64,000 nt of DNA from an uncultured Christensenellaceae bacterium. GTDB taxonomy: Bacteria > Bacillota > Clostridia > Christensenellales > UBA3700. The notes under the pieces were generated by a model. That model saw nothing but the letters and a program-made list of their open reading frames with translations. It was not told the DNA's origin and ran no database searches. The number at the start of each line of letters is the position of its first letter. The first letter of the stretch is position 1. The stretch lies in contig CALWKS010000002.1 in the NCBI GenBank assembly GCA_944381325.1, positions 357,734 to 421,733 of the forward strand, in the 5' to 3' direction. Shown in pieces: positions 7,520 to 15,336 of this stretch. The position numbers and the translations under genes were made by a program.

Positions 7520-9388
7520 ATGCAGAGAAAGTATGACGAAATTTACGACGCGGTAGTTATCGGCGCAGGACACGCAGGGGTAGAAGCGTGCCTTGCTCTT
7601 GCACGCCTCGGTCTCAAAACTCTTGTCGTAACGCTTTCTCTCGACGCTATATCTTTTATGGCTTGCAATCCCGCTATCGGCGGAACTGCAAAAGGTCATC
7701 TTGTGCGTGAAATAGACGCTCTCGGCGGTCAGATGGGCATAAGCGCAGACCACAATCTTCTGCAGATACGCATGCTCAATACAGGCAAGGGCGCTGCCGT
7801 TCAGAGCCTTCGCGGACAAGCCGACAAGTCTTCTTACCATCTGTATATGAAACGCGTTCTCGAGCGCGAAAAGAATCTCACCATCCTTCAGGGCGAAGTG
7901 GCTGAAATACTCACTGAAAACGGCAAGGTGTGCGGCGTAACCACGCTGCAGGGTCAGGCTTTTGCCTGCAAAGGAGTTGTCGTAGCAACGGGCGTATATC
8001 TCAATGCCGACATCATTATCGGAGAATTCCGTCAGCAGACAGGTCCCAACGGCTTTTGCCGCGCAACCGCGCTTACCGACTGTCTCCTCAATATGGGCAT
8101 TCCTACGCGCCGTTTTAAGACGGGCACTCCTGCGAGAGTGGACAAAAAGACTATAAATTTCGACGCCATGACTATCCAGAACGGCGACGAAAAGCTCTAT
8201 CCGTTCTCCTTTATGACAGACGGGTTTATAGAGAACAAAGAGCCTTGCTATCTTACTTATACGACAGAGGAGACCAAGCGCATAATCATGGCAAACATTG
8301 CGCGCTCTCCACTGTATAACGGAAGTATAAAGAGTACGGGTCCGAGATACTGTCCTTCTATTGAAGACAAGGTCATGCGCTTTGCGGATAAGGAAAGGCA
8401 TCAGATATTCATCGAGCCTGAAAGCGCGTCCACAGACGAAATGTACGTGCAGGGAATGAGCAGCTCTCTCCCCGTAGACGTGCAGATAGCCATGTATCAC
8501 TCTGTCATCGGACTTGAGAAATGCCGTCTTATGCGCTATGCTTACGCTATAGAATACGACTGCATAGATTCCACCGCGCTTTATCCTTCGCTTATGACAA
8601 AGTGCGCCGACGGTCTGTTCATGGCAGGTCAGCTCAACGGAAGCAGCGGCTATGAAGAAGCTGCGGCGCAGGGCATAATGGCAGGTATAAACTGCGCAAG
8701 ATATATCACAAACAAAGCGCCCGTGATACTCGGCAGAGAAAGCTCTTATATCGGCGTACTCATAGACGATCTGGTAACAAAGGGCACCAACGAGCCTTAC
8801 CGTATGATGACAGCGCGCGCCGAACACCGTCTCAACTTAAGGCAGGAAAACGCAGACGAAAGACTTACTCCCATAGGCAGAGAAGTGGGACTTGTGAGCG
8901 ATGAAAGATACGCGCGTTATCTCGATAAAATGTCTCAGCTCAAAGAAATTGACGAGGCTCTCAAGCGCAACGTTTCTCCATCTCTTTCTGTACCTCTTTT
9001 CGCTGAGATAGGCGACTATGTTCCGCATGCGGGAATGTCTTTGAGAGAAATTTTGAAGAGGTCGGGCGTAACCGCAGAACTTCTTAAAAAGCATTTTTCC
9101 GAACTTGAAAAATTCGATACCAGATATCTTGAAGAAGTAGCTACCGTCGCAAAATACGAAGGCTATCTTACAAAACAGATATCCGCGATAGAACGCACTA
9201 AAAAACTTGAAGACAAGGCTCTTCCTCAGGACGCAGACTATCTTTCAATAGAGGGTCTGAGACTTGAAGCGAGACAGAAACTTGACAAGATACGTCCGCT
9301 CAACCTGGGACAGGCTTCGAGAATTTCAGGCGTATCGCCTGCCGACATAACAGTGCTTATGGTATGGCTGGCAAGGAGGGGAGAATGA
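7520..9388 (+). CDS. mnmG: tRNA uridine-5-carboxymethylaminomethyl modification enzyme MnmG (GidA)
   Basis: 622 residues, the normal length. It is the FAD-binding partner of MnmE in U34 modification. The N-terminal dinucleotide-binding motif VIGAGHAGVEA is at about residues 11-21, followed by SCNPAIGG-type MACNPAIGGTAKGHLVREIDALGG in the family position. GQLNGSSGYEEAAAQG comes later, and the C-terminal helical domain ends in ARRGE. An AGAGAGG Shine-Dalgarno precedes the ATG. It overlaps rsmG by ATGA, and the promoter is the extended -10 at 7465-7493. Confidence 0.98.
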   Translation: MQRKYDEIYDAVVIGAGHAGVEACLALARLGLKTLVVTLSLDAISFMACNPAIGGTAKGHLVREIDALGGQMGISADHNLLQIRMLNTGKGAAVQSLRGQADKSSYHLYMKRVLEREKNLTILQGEVAEILTENGKVCGVTTLQGQAFACKGVVVATGVYLNADIIIGEFRQQTGPNGFCRATALTDCLLNMGIPTRRFKTGTPARVDKKTINFDAMTIQNGDEKLYPFSFMTDGFIENKEPCYLTYTTEETKRIIMANIARSPLYNGSIKSTGPRYCPSIEDKVMRFADKERHQIFIEPESASTDEMYVQGMSSSLPVDVQIAMYHSVIGLEKCRLMRYAYAIEYDCIDSTALYPSLMTKCADGLFMAGQLNGSSGYEEAAAQGIMAGINCARYITNKAPVILGRESSYIGVLIDDLVTKGTNEPYRMMTARAEHRLNLRQENADERLTPIGREVGLVSDERYARYLDKMSQLKEIDEALKRNVSPSLSVPLFAEIGDYVPHAGMSLREILKRSGVTAELLKKHFSELEKFDTRYLEEVATVAKYEGYLTKQISAIERTKKLEDKALPQDADYLSIEGLRLEARQKLDKIRPLNLGQASRISGVSPADITVLMVWLARRGE

Positions 9389-10086
9389 CGGATTTTCCTT
9401 TTCTCAAAGAATTTCTGGTAAACAACGATCTGTATTCAGACGAAGTATACGACAAATTCAGACTTTATTACGATATGGTTGTCGAGACCAACAAGGTAAT
9501 GAATCTTACTGCGATAACCGAAGCGTCTGAATTCGAAACAAAGCACTTTATAGACAGTCTTCTTCCTTTCAAAGAATTCGAAGGCGTGAGGACGGTTGCG
9601 GATATCGGCAGCGGAGCAGGATTTCCGGCAATTCCTCTTGCAATTGTATTGCCGTCCGTTCAGTTTACATTGGTCGACAGCCTGCAAAAGAGAGTTAATT
9701 TTCTCAATACCGTTATTGAAAAACTTTCTTTAAAAAATTGCGTTGCCGTTCATTCCCGCGCAGAAGACTTTGCAAAACAGGGCAGAGAAAAATTCGACGC
9801 CGTTGCCGCAAGAGCGGTAGCCGCGCTCAATATTCTTCTTGAATACACAGCCCCCCTTACAAAGACAGGCGGAAAAGTCATCGCTTATAAGGGAAGCGCC
9901 GCAGACGAAGAAATACGATCCGCAGTCAACGCGGCAAAAATACTCGGCGTAAAGTTTGAAAAATCAGTCGAGTTTTCTCTCCCTGGCGGCGACCTCAGAG
10001 TTGTGCCTGTATACAAAAAGATAAAGCCCTGCGACAAAAAATATCCTCGCGGAGGCAATAAGCCCAGGACAAATCCTCTTGTCTGA
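9385..10086 (+). CDS. rsmG: 16S rRNA (guanine-N7)-methyltransferase RsmG (GidB)
   Basis: 233 residues from the ATG overlapping the mnmG stop, directly after an AAGGAGGGG Shine-Dalgarno; upstream in-frame starts would lie inside mnmG without a ribosome site. It methylates G527 (E. coli numbering) of 16S rRNA using SAM. The motif DIGSGAGFPAIPLAI (about residues 73-87) is the SAM-binding loop. NLTAITEASEFETKHFIDSL upstream of it is the family hallmark. A basic C-terminus ends the protein. Position after mnmG is the conserved order. Confidence 0.97.
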   Translation: MTDFPFLKEFLVNNDLYSDEVYDKFRLYYDMVVETNKVMNLTAITEASEFETKHFIDSLLPFKEFEGVRTVADIGSGAGFPAIPLAIVLPSVQFTLVDSLQKRVNFLNTVIEKLSLKNCVAVHSRAEDFAKQGREKFDAVAARAVAALNILLEYTAPLTKTGGKVIAYKGSAADEEIRSAVNAAKILGVKFEKSVEFSLPGGDLRVVPVYKKIKPCDKKYPRGGNKPRTNPLV

Positions 10087-10116
10087 CGAGTTTAATAAAA
10101 TTCTGACAGAAAAAAG

Positions 10117-10142
10117 GACCTCTTGCGAGGTCTTATTTTTTT
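10117..10142 (+). terminator. Terminator of mnmG-rsmG
   Basis: GACCTC / GAGGTC stem with loop TTGC and a following T7 run. It overlaps the 3' end of the convergent TIR gene. Confidence 0.8.
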
Positions 10143-10882
10143 ATCATTGCCGAGTAAATATTTTCAAGTTGTTCTTGAGTCGGATCTTCTTCTATTTCTA
10201 TGATATTTCTGTTTTTAAGAAAAGGCGGCAAAGTCTCTTTCACTTCGTTCCCTTTTATCAGCACGGGTATCACGTCTGCGCCGCTTTGCAAAGCACATTC
10301 AACTTCGTACATGACGTAACGGCTTTTAAGAGAGCTTTCTGACAAAAGCATTATTACGCTGCCTTCTTCGGCACACTTTTTTATTTCTGTCTGCACGCTG
10401 TCCGCCCATGAACTTCCCGCATTCAGATCTGTATAATTAAACACGGCAATATCTTTTGTTTTCATGTAATCCATGATTTTAAATGCCGTCTTTGTATCTT
10501 TGACAGAGTAGCTTACAAACAGACGGTTTTGCTTGATTATTTTAGTCAAAGACGTCAAAAGTCTTATTATCCCAAGCTGAAAGTCGTTGTCGATATCCAC
10601 TTCGTAAACTCTGCTTTTATCCAGACTTCTTATATAATCGAGCTCTTTCTGCACCCATTCTGATTTTTCTGCGTTTTTGCTCTTGCAATACAAAAAAATG
10701 TTTCTTGCCTTTATTTCCTTTTTTATAAAATCTTCAAGATCTGTATTGTCATCGTCAAGACACTTTAAAAAGAATATCAAAGGCTCACAGTCGAGAGTCT
10801 CGAGAATATCCCTTATCTTTCTTACCTTCTCTTCGTCTTTGTGAGAGTGGGATAAAAAAATCGTTATTTTTCCTTCTTTCAT
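10133..10882 (-). CDS. Tandem TIR-domain protein
   Basis: 249 residues made of two TIR folds and nothing else. TIR1 is at about 5-105, box 1 IFLSHSHKDEEKV. TIR2 is at about 119-249, box 1 LFVSYSVKDTKTA. Each has the alpha-C motif that carries the catalytic glutamate of NADase TIRs such as SARM1 (W-V-x-K-E): SEWVQKE with E80, and SRYVMYEVE with E193 as the closest match. Bacterial TIR domains consume NAD+ or make cyclic ADP-ribose signals, often in phage defence, but usually with a partner domain. No effector or sensor gene is adjacent. It sits convergent to rsmG and divergent from parB with its own promoter. The biological role is inferred only. Confidence 0.8.
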   Translation of the reverse strand: MKEGKITIFLSHSHKDEEKVRKIRDILETLDCEPLIFFLKCLDDDNTDLEDFIKKEIKARNIFLYCKSKNAEKSEWVQKELDYIRSLDKSRVYEVDIDNDFQLGIIRLLTSLTKIIKQNRLFVSYSVKDTKTAFKIMDYMKTKDIAVFNYTDLNAGSSWADSVQTEIKKCAEEGSVIMLLSESSLKSRYVMYEVECALQSGADVIPVLIKGNEVKETLPPFLKNRNIIEIEEDPTQEQLENIYSAMIKK

Positions 10883-10936
10883 TTTTCACCTTTTAATAAG
10901 GTCGCTTGAAAATATAAAGCGGCTTTTGCTTTATTC

Positions 10937-10965
10937 ATTATATCAGAATTTAACATCTTTATCAA
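10937..10965 (-). promoter_or_regulatory. Promoter of the tandem-TIR gene
   Basis: Minus strand TTGATA (10965-10960), 17-nt spacer ending TG-A, TATAAT (10942-10937). AAGGTGA precedes the start codon. Confidence 0.7.
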
Positions 10966-11041
10966 TACAAGTCAAAACGCACATTGTCTTTTTTACGCTG
11001 TATTTTTCTGCGCCCGTGTATTTTATATTTACAATTAAATA

Positions 11042-11070
11042 TTGCAATCGCAAAAGTTATTTGTTATAAT
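11042..11070 (+). promoter_or_regulatory. Promoter of parB
   Basis: TTGCAA (11042-11047), 17-nt spacer ending TG-T, TATAAT (11065-11070). The -35 is the same hexamer as for mnmG. Confidence 0.7.
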
Positions 11071-11142
11071 GAGGGTATAAGACAATACGAAAACAGTATA
11101 ATACATTATTTTACTGTTTTTTACTTAAATCAAGAGGTACAT

Positions 11143-12012
11143 ATGGCTAAGAAATCGGAAGACCGTTCTACTATCGACCTTGCTTTAAAGCTTGCAAACG
11201 ACGATACAAAAGGCGAAGCGGTCACTCAGATTGAAACAAAATTCATAGACACCAATCCCAATCAGCCCAGAAAGCATTTTGACGAAGACGCGCTCAACGA
11301 ACTTGCGGTAAGCATTAAGAATTACGGCGTGATCCAGCCTATCCTGGTATCTCCCAAAGAAGGCGGCAGATACGAGCTTATCGCCGGCGAAAGAAGACTG
11401 AGAGCAAGCAAGATCGCAGGACTTTCTTTCATTCCCGCAATCGTCAAGAGATTTACCGAGTCCGAAATGGCAGAGATCGCTCTCATCGAAAACCTTCAGA
11501 GAGAGGACCTCAACCCGATAGAAGAAGCCAAGGCATACCGCGCTCTCATGGAAAAATACGGCTTCACTCAGGAAGAGCTTGCGGACAAGCTGGGCAAATC
11601 GAGACCCGTTATCGCAAACAGTCTCAGACTTCTGTCTCTCAACCCCGTTGTAATAGAAATGGTTGAAACAGGCAGACTTTCTGCAGGACACGCAAGATGC
11701 CTTGCCGCGATAAAGGATATGGGCGTTCAGGCAACTTACGCGCTTGCCGCTTGCGACAAACAGCTCAGCGTAAGACAACTTGAAAATATGGTCAGGGCAT
11801 ACCTTAAGCCGGGCAAAGAGCCAAAGACTCCCAAAAAGGCGTTTATTTCACCTGAGCTCAAAGAACTTGTCAACAATATGCAGCGCACTTTCGGCACAAA
11901 GGTAAAAGCCGTAGGCAACAACGAAAAGGGCAGAATTTTTATAGATTATTATACAAAGGACGACCTTATCAGAATATACGAGCTTATAGACAACCTGTCA
12001 GAGCAGGAGTAA
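11143..12012 (+). CDS. parB: ParB/Noc-family chromosome partitioning protein
   Basis: 289 residues from the ATG after AAGAGGT; longer in-frame versions would start upstream of the promoter. The N-terminal CTPase domain has NPNQPRKHFDED, then LIAGERRLRASKIAGL (GERR-x-R-A box), then ENLQREDLNPIEEAKAY. A helix-turn-helix follows (about 145-170, TQEELADKLGKSRPVIANSLRLL), then a C-terminal dimerisation region. Family members load on parS sites as CTP-dependent clamps for origin segregation, or act as Noc. No parA/soj neighbour is present. I did not notice the 16-bp consensus parS palindrome, but reading by eye is not exhaustive. It cannot be assigned firmly to ParB or Noc from sequence alone. Confidence 0.92.
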   Translation: MAKKSEDRSTIDLALKLANDDTKGEAVTQIETKFIDTNPNQPRKHFDEDALNELAVSIKNYGVIQPILVSPKEGGRYELIAGERRLRASKIAGLSFIPAIVKRFTESEMAEIALIENLQREDLNPIEEAKAYRALMEKYGFTQEELADKLGKSRPVIANSLRLLSLNPVVIEMVETGRLSAGHARCLAAIKDMGVQATYALAACDKQLSVRQLENMVRAYLKPGKEPKTPKKAFISPELKELVNNMQRTFGTKVKAVGNNEKGRIFIDYYTKDDLIRIYELIDNLSEQE

Positions 12013-12015
12013 GGC

Positions 12016-12154
12016 ACAAAAGATTTTTTATTTGCCTAAGAAAAAACAATACTCTTAAAGATCAGATGTACAAAAGATCCTGAAGTATATAAGACTTAAA
12101 ATTACAAAAGCATTTAAAAGGATCATAAGATACAAAAGTTATTGAGTACAAAAG
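12016..12154 (+). repeat. Cluster of TACAAAAG direct repeats 3' of parB
   Basis: TACAAAAG occurs at 12069, 12103, 12131 and 12147, with ACAAAAG also at 12016. All lie between the parB stop and its terminator, with irregular spacing (34, 28, 16 nt). Function unknown. Confidence 0.6.
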
Positions 12155-12173
12155 AATTCAGCTTACATATGAA

Positions 12174-12205
12174 AAACCCGAAGGTCCGCCTTCGGGTGAT
12201 TTTTT
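12174..12205 (+). terminator. Terminator of parB
   Basis: CCCGAAGG / CCTTCGGG stem with TCCG loop and a following T-rich tract. Confidence 0.85.
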
Positions 12206-12253
12206 ACATTGATTTTTTTAACAGTTTAAAATATAATCATATTAAGGTTGATA

Positions 12254-13108
12254 ATGATAAGAAAAGACAAAGCTTTTATAACAATTGCAATAATTGAAAT
12301 AGTTTTTATAATCCTTGCGGCGCTTGGGATATGGATCGTATGGGAAAATTCAAATATTCAGACAACTTATATCGAGGTAAAAGACGACTTTATTCCTGTT
12401 GAGTTTGACGGCTTCAAAATAGCGCATATATCGGATTTACATAACAAAGACTGGAAAGGAGAACTCGAAAAACTCGTAGAAAGCGAAAATCCCGATATTA
12501 TAGTTATCACGGGAGACGTTGTCGACTCTTCCGACAGATATTACTCTAAGTCTGTCGAGTTTGCTGAAAACGCCGTAAAAATCGCGCCTGTATATTTCGT
12601 AAACGGCAATCACGAAGCCTATATGAATGACTACGGCACGTTGGAAAAGGCTCTTATAAAAGCAGGGGTAAATATAATAAACGACAAAAACTTTTTTATT
12701 GAGAAAAACGGAGCAAAAATCAATCTTGCAGGCATTGCAGACCCTTCTTTTGAAGAAGACAGCGACGCCTGGTATGCAATGGATTATATTATTTCAGAAA
12801 AGATAAAATCTCTTGTAAAAGAAGATTTTTACAATATCGTATTAAGTCATCGCCCTGAATATTTTGACGTTTATGCTGAAACAGAAGCAAACCTCATACT
12901 TTGCGGTCATGCTCACGGCGGTCAGGTGCGCATACCTTTCGTTGGCGGCGTTCTCGCTCCGGGGCAGGGATTTTTCCCTGAATATACAGAAGGGATTCAC
13001 ACTAAAAACAACACCTCTATGATAGTCAGCAGAGGACTGGGGGATTCTGTGCTTCCGCGCGTAAACAATATGCCTGAACTGGTTATCATCACGCTGAAAT
13101 CGTCATAA
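12254..13108 (+). CDS. Membrane-anchored metallophosphoesterase (YaeI/YkuE-like)
   Basis: 284 residues from the ATG at 12254; a TTG at 12248 is too close to the TTAAGG ribosome site. One N-terminal helix (about 8-30) anchors a calcineurin-type phosphoesterase domain. The metal-binding motifs are in order: D-L-H in IAHISDLHN (about 56), GD in VITGDVVDSS, GNHE in NGNHEAY, and GHAHGGQ near residue 220. Related proteins act on UDP-diacylglucosamine-like or other phosphodiesters near the membrane; the substrate here is unknown. It appears to be a single-gene unit. Confidence 0.88.
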   Translation: MIRKDKAFITIAIIEIVFIILAALGIWIVWENSNIQTTYIEVKDDFIPVEFDGFKIAHISDLHNKDWKGELEKLVESENPDIIVITGDVVDSSDRYYSKSVEFAENAVKIAPVYFVNGNHEAYMNDYGTLEKALIKAGVNIINDKNFFIEKNGAKINLAGIADPSFEEDSDAWYAMDYIISEKIKSLVKEDFYNIVLSHRPEYFDVYAETEANLILCGHAHGGQVRIPFVGGVLAPGQGFFPEYTEGIHTKNNTSMIVSRGLGDSVLPRVNNMPELVIITLKSS

Positions 13109-13202
13109 ATTCAGCTTTTATCCTACTTATATAAAAGTTAATAACATTTAACTTACTTTTCTGATTCTGCATTTTTACGCTTTTTTTAAGCAGAATAAAT
13201 AT

Positions 13203-13705
13203 ATGAAAAAAGCAGTTTTTATTTTTTCTTTTATATTGATCATCTTTTGCGCGGCGATCTTTGTCTGCGCCTGCTCCGACAATAATTCAAAAATAAGCAA
13301 TTGCGCAGCAGATCATATTTTTTATAAACTCAATAATGTTTCAGCTCTAAAAACAACGTCTGAAAACGGCGGCGTAGAGGTAAATGAAGTTAATTTTCCT
13401 GACAGAGTTTTCAGAGAATGGATTTTAAATTCTTCCAATCTCTCAGGTGCCGGAAGCGACGGTTTTTTATCTGAAGAAGAATTAAGCAATATAAAAAACA
13501 TCACTATAAGAGGAAGTTCAGACAATTATATCGAAAATTTAAAAGGCATAGAGTATTTCTCTGAGCTTACCGAGCTCAGCGTGCCTTACAACGTTCTTAC
13601 GCTTTTATTATAGTTATACCTTTTATATTGTCAGGTGCAGTCAGTCTTATATGGTATGCGGTATATCTGATTTTCAGAAATAAGACTCTTAAAAATCTAA
13701 ATTAA
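13203..13705 (+). pseudogene. Remnant of a leucine-rich-repeat surface lipoprotein
   Basis: The first 136 residues (13203-13613) have a lipoprotein signal (FVCACS) and then an internalin/LRR-type start: NFPDRVFREWIL, D-G-F-L-S-E-E-E-L, LKGIEYFSELTELSVPYN. The frame ends abruptly at TAG 13611. In the +2 frame the next bases (about 13592-13705) encode a typical C-terminal membrane anchor, FIIVIPFILSGAVSLIWYAV, followed by a basic tail. The simplest reading is an internal deletion with frameshift that joined the two ends of a larger LRR protein and removed the repeats. It may still be expressed as a short lipoprotein. Confidence 0.7.
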
Positions 13706-13777
13706 AAAAATGAGTGTCATTTTTAATAGTCCTTTGATTAAGTGTTGTGATTTTGGTTCTCCTTACTGATATTATTT

Positions 13778-13944
13778 AAACAGCGGAGAAGGGTTGCAGG
13801 TTTTGCACGAGCGAAAGCGAAAAAGCGACCCTGTTTACTGAGATGTTAAAGGTCGCTTTAATTTCTGCTTTTAATCACACTATAAACAGCGGAGAATCGT
13901 GCAGATTTTGCACGTGCTAGAGCGACAGAACAATCCAGTTTACT
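13778..13944. repeat. Pair of imperfect ~62-bp direct repeats downstream of dnaN
   Basis: Copy 1 starts at 13778 and copy 2 at 13884. Both begin AAACAGCGGAGAA, share TGCAG-TTTTGCAC in the middle and end GTTTACT. No ORF supports this 300-bp stretch (13706-14007); the repeats and the hairpin at 13822-13859 are all I see in it. Confidence 0.65.
13822..13859 (-). terminator. Possible terminator of dnaN
   Basis: AAAGCGACC (13822-13830) pairs with GGTCGCTTT (13851-13859) across a 20-nt loop. On the minus strand the right arm runs into TTTTT. It lies partly within direct-repeat copy 1. Confidence 0.45.
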
Positions 13945-14007
13945 TGTCGTAAACGATTGTGAGAGTCGGCTCGACGACAGGGGAAAATATGTGCGGTTAT
14001 ACGCTGT

Positions 14008-15123
14008 TTATCTGCTGAAGCCGCCGCGAAGAGGCAATATCATATACAAATACCCGTCTCCTTCCACAGGTGATATCGTACTGGGTGAAGTGGGGTTGGT
14101 AAGACTGAGTTTAATAAACTGATCGTCTATCACCTTCATGCAGTCGAGCATATATTTTGAGTTGAAGAGAATTGTCATATCCTTGCCGGTGGAGAATACC
14201 GAGATGACTTCTTTGACGTCGCCAAGTTCACTGTTGGAAGATATGGTCATTTTTCCGCCTTCTTTGATTTCTATCTTTATCATATTTGACTTTTCGAAGC
14301 GGCTCATTACATAAGATCTTTCAAGGCTGTTTTCAAGCATTGCCTTATCTATGGTGATGACTGTTTCAAAGCTAGCGGGAATGCTGGACTCATAACGGGT
14401 AAATACGCCTGTCATAAGGTTGCTTATTATCTTGGTATGCTTCATATCGACCATGATCTTCTTGGGGCAGAAGTTAAGGCTTACGACCTCTTCGTCCTCT
14501 TCGAGAAGCTTATAAATTTCGCTGAGGTTTTTAGCGGGGATAATAGCGGTGGTGTCAGGATATTCCATTACAAGATCTTTGACCGTAACGGCAAGGCGGA
14601 AGCCGTCAAGAGCTACGCACTTGATCTTGCTGCCTTTGATTTCAAGGAAGCAGCCTTTGAGTACGGGTCTTACGTCGTCGGTTGCAGCGCAGAAAATAGT
14701 CTTGCCTATCATATCCTTTACGTCTTTCTGAAGCATATCTACAGAAATCTCGTAATCGAACTGCTGTATAGGCGGGTAGTCCTTAAGTTTCATAGCCTTA
14801 AGGGTGGTCTCGCTGTCCATATATTTTATAGTGAAGTTCTGATCGTCCATGTAAGAGAGTTCAACGTCTTCGTCTGACGGAAGTTTTCTTACCAGTTCTC
14901 CGAAGAGCTTACCGGGAACGAGAGCTTCGCCTTCCATCTTTACTTCAGCGGCGATTGTCTTCTGAATCGCAAACTCAGTATCGGTAGCGGTGAGGGTAAG
15001 GGAATTGCCCTCTGCGGTAAGTTTAATACCCTCGAGAATGGGCATGGTTTTCTTTACGGGAAGAGCCTTCATAACTCTTGACAATGCGTCAGACAACAAA
15101 TTTCCTTTACATCTTAATTTCAT
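14008..15123 (-). CDS. dnaN: DNA polymerase III beta subunit (sliding clamp)
   Basis: 371 residues, normal length. The start MKLRCKGNLLSDALSRVMKAL has clamp-family spacing, and K-T-M-P-I-L-E-G-I-K-L follows. The C-terminus ends LPLRGGFSR, resembling the usual Y-x-M-P-M/L-R end. A GGAGGAAAT Shine-Dalgarno precedes the ATG. It is the last of three leftward genes (recF, dnaA, dnaN), separated from dnaA by the putative oriC. It works as a ring-shaped processivity factor for DnaE/PolC. Confidence 0.97.
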   Translation of the reverse strand: MKLRCKGNLLSDALSRVMKALPVKKTMPILEGIKLTAEGNSLTLTATDTEFAIQKTIAAEVKMEGEALVPGKLFGELVRKLPSDEDVELSYMDDQNFTIKYMDSETTLKAMKLKDYPPIQQFDYEISVDMLQKDVKDMIGKTIFCAATDDVRPVLKGCFLEIKGSKIKCVALDGFRLAVTVKDLVMEYPDTTAIIPAKNLSEIYKLLEEDEEVVSLNFCPKKIMVDMKHTKIISNLMTGVFTRYESSIPASFETVITIDKAMLENSLERSYVMSRFEKSNMIKIEIKEGGKMTISSNSELGDVKEVISVFSTGKDMTILFNSKYMLDCMKVIDDQFIKLSLTNPTSPSTISPVEGDGYLYMILPLRGGFSR

Positions 15124-15159
15124 ATTTCCTCCGCGCCCTTTATACCACAGGGCTAATTA

Positions 15160-15330
15160 TTACATATTTAATTTTATAAAGTGGATAATAAAAATCTTAA
15201 TAAGGGGTGTGGATATGTGGATAACATTTTTATAACCCGTTTTATCCGCACGTACGTTGATTTTTTTATCCTGACAACTCAGTGAAAACTATGTGTATAA
15301 ACTCAGAAAGTTTTCCACACTTTCCACAAA
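15160..15330. other. Putative chromosomal replication origin (oriC) with DnaA boxes
   Basis: The 213-bp gap between dnaA and dnaN holds a cluster of DnaA-box-like 9-mers: AGTGGATAA (15180), TGTGGATAT (15208), TGTGGATAA (15216, exact), TTATCCGCA (15242), TGTGTATAA (15292, fits TTATNCACA), TTTTCCACA (15311) and CTTTCCACA (15320). An AT-rich stretch at about 15160-15180, beside dnaN, is a candidate unwinding element. Position and box density match Bacillota origins; box function is inferred. Confidence 0.85.
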
Positions 15331-15336
15331 AGCCGT

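Noticed and set aside
7493..8827. 444-codon open frame on the minus strand
   Set aside because: Fully antisense to mnmG, with cysteine- and histidine-rich random composition and no ribosome site.
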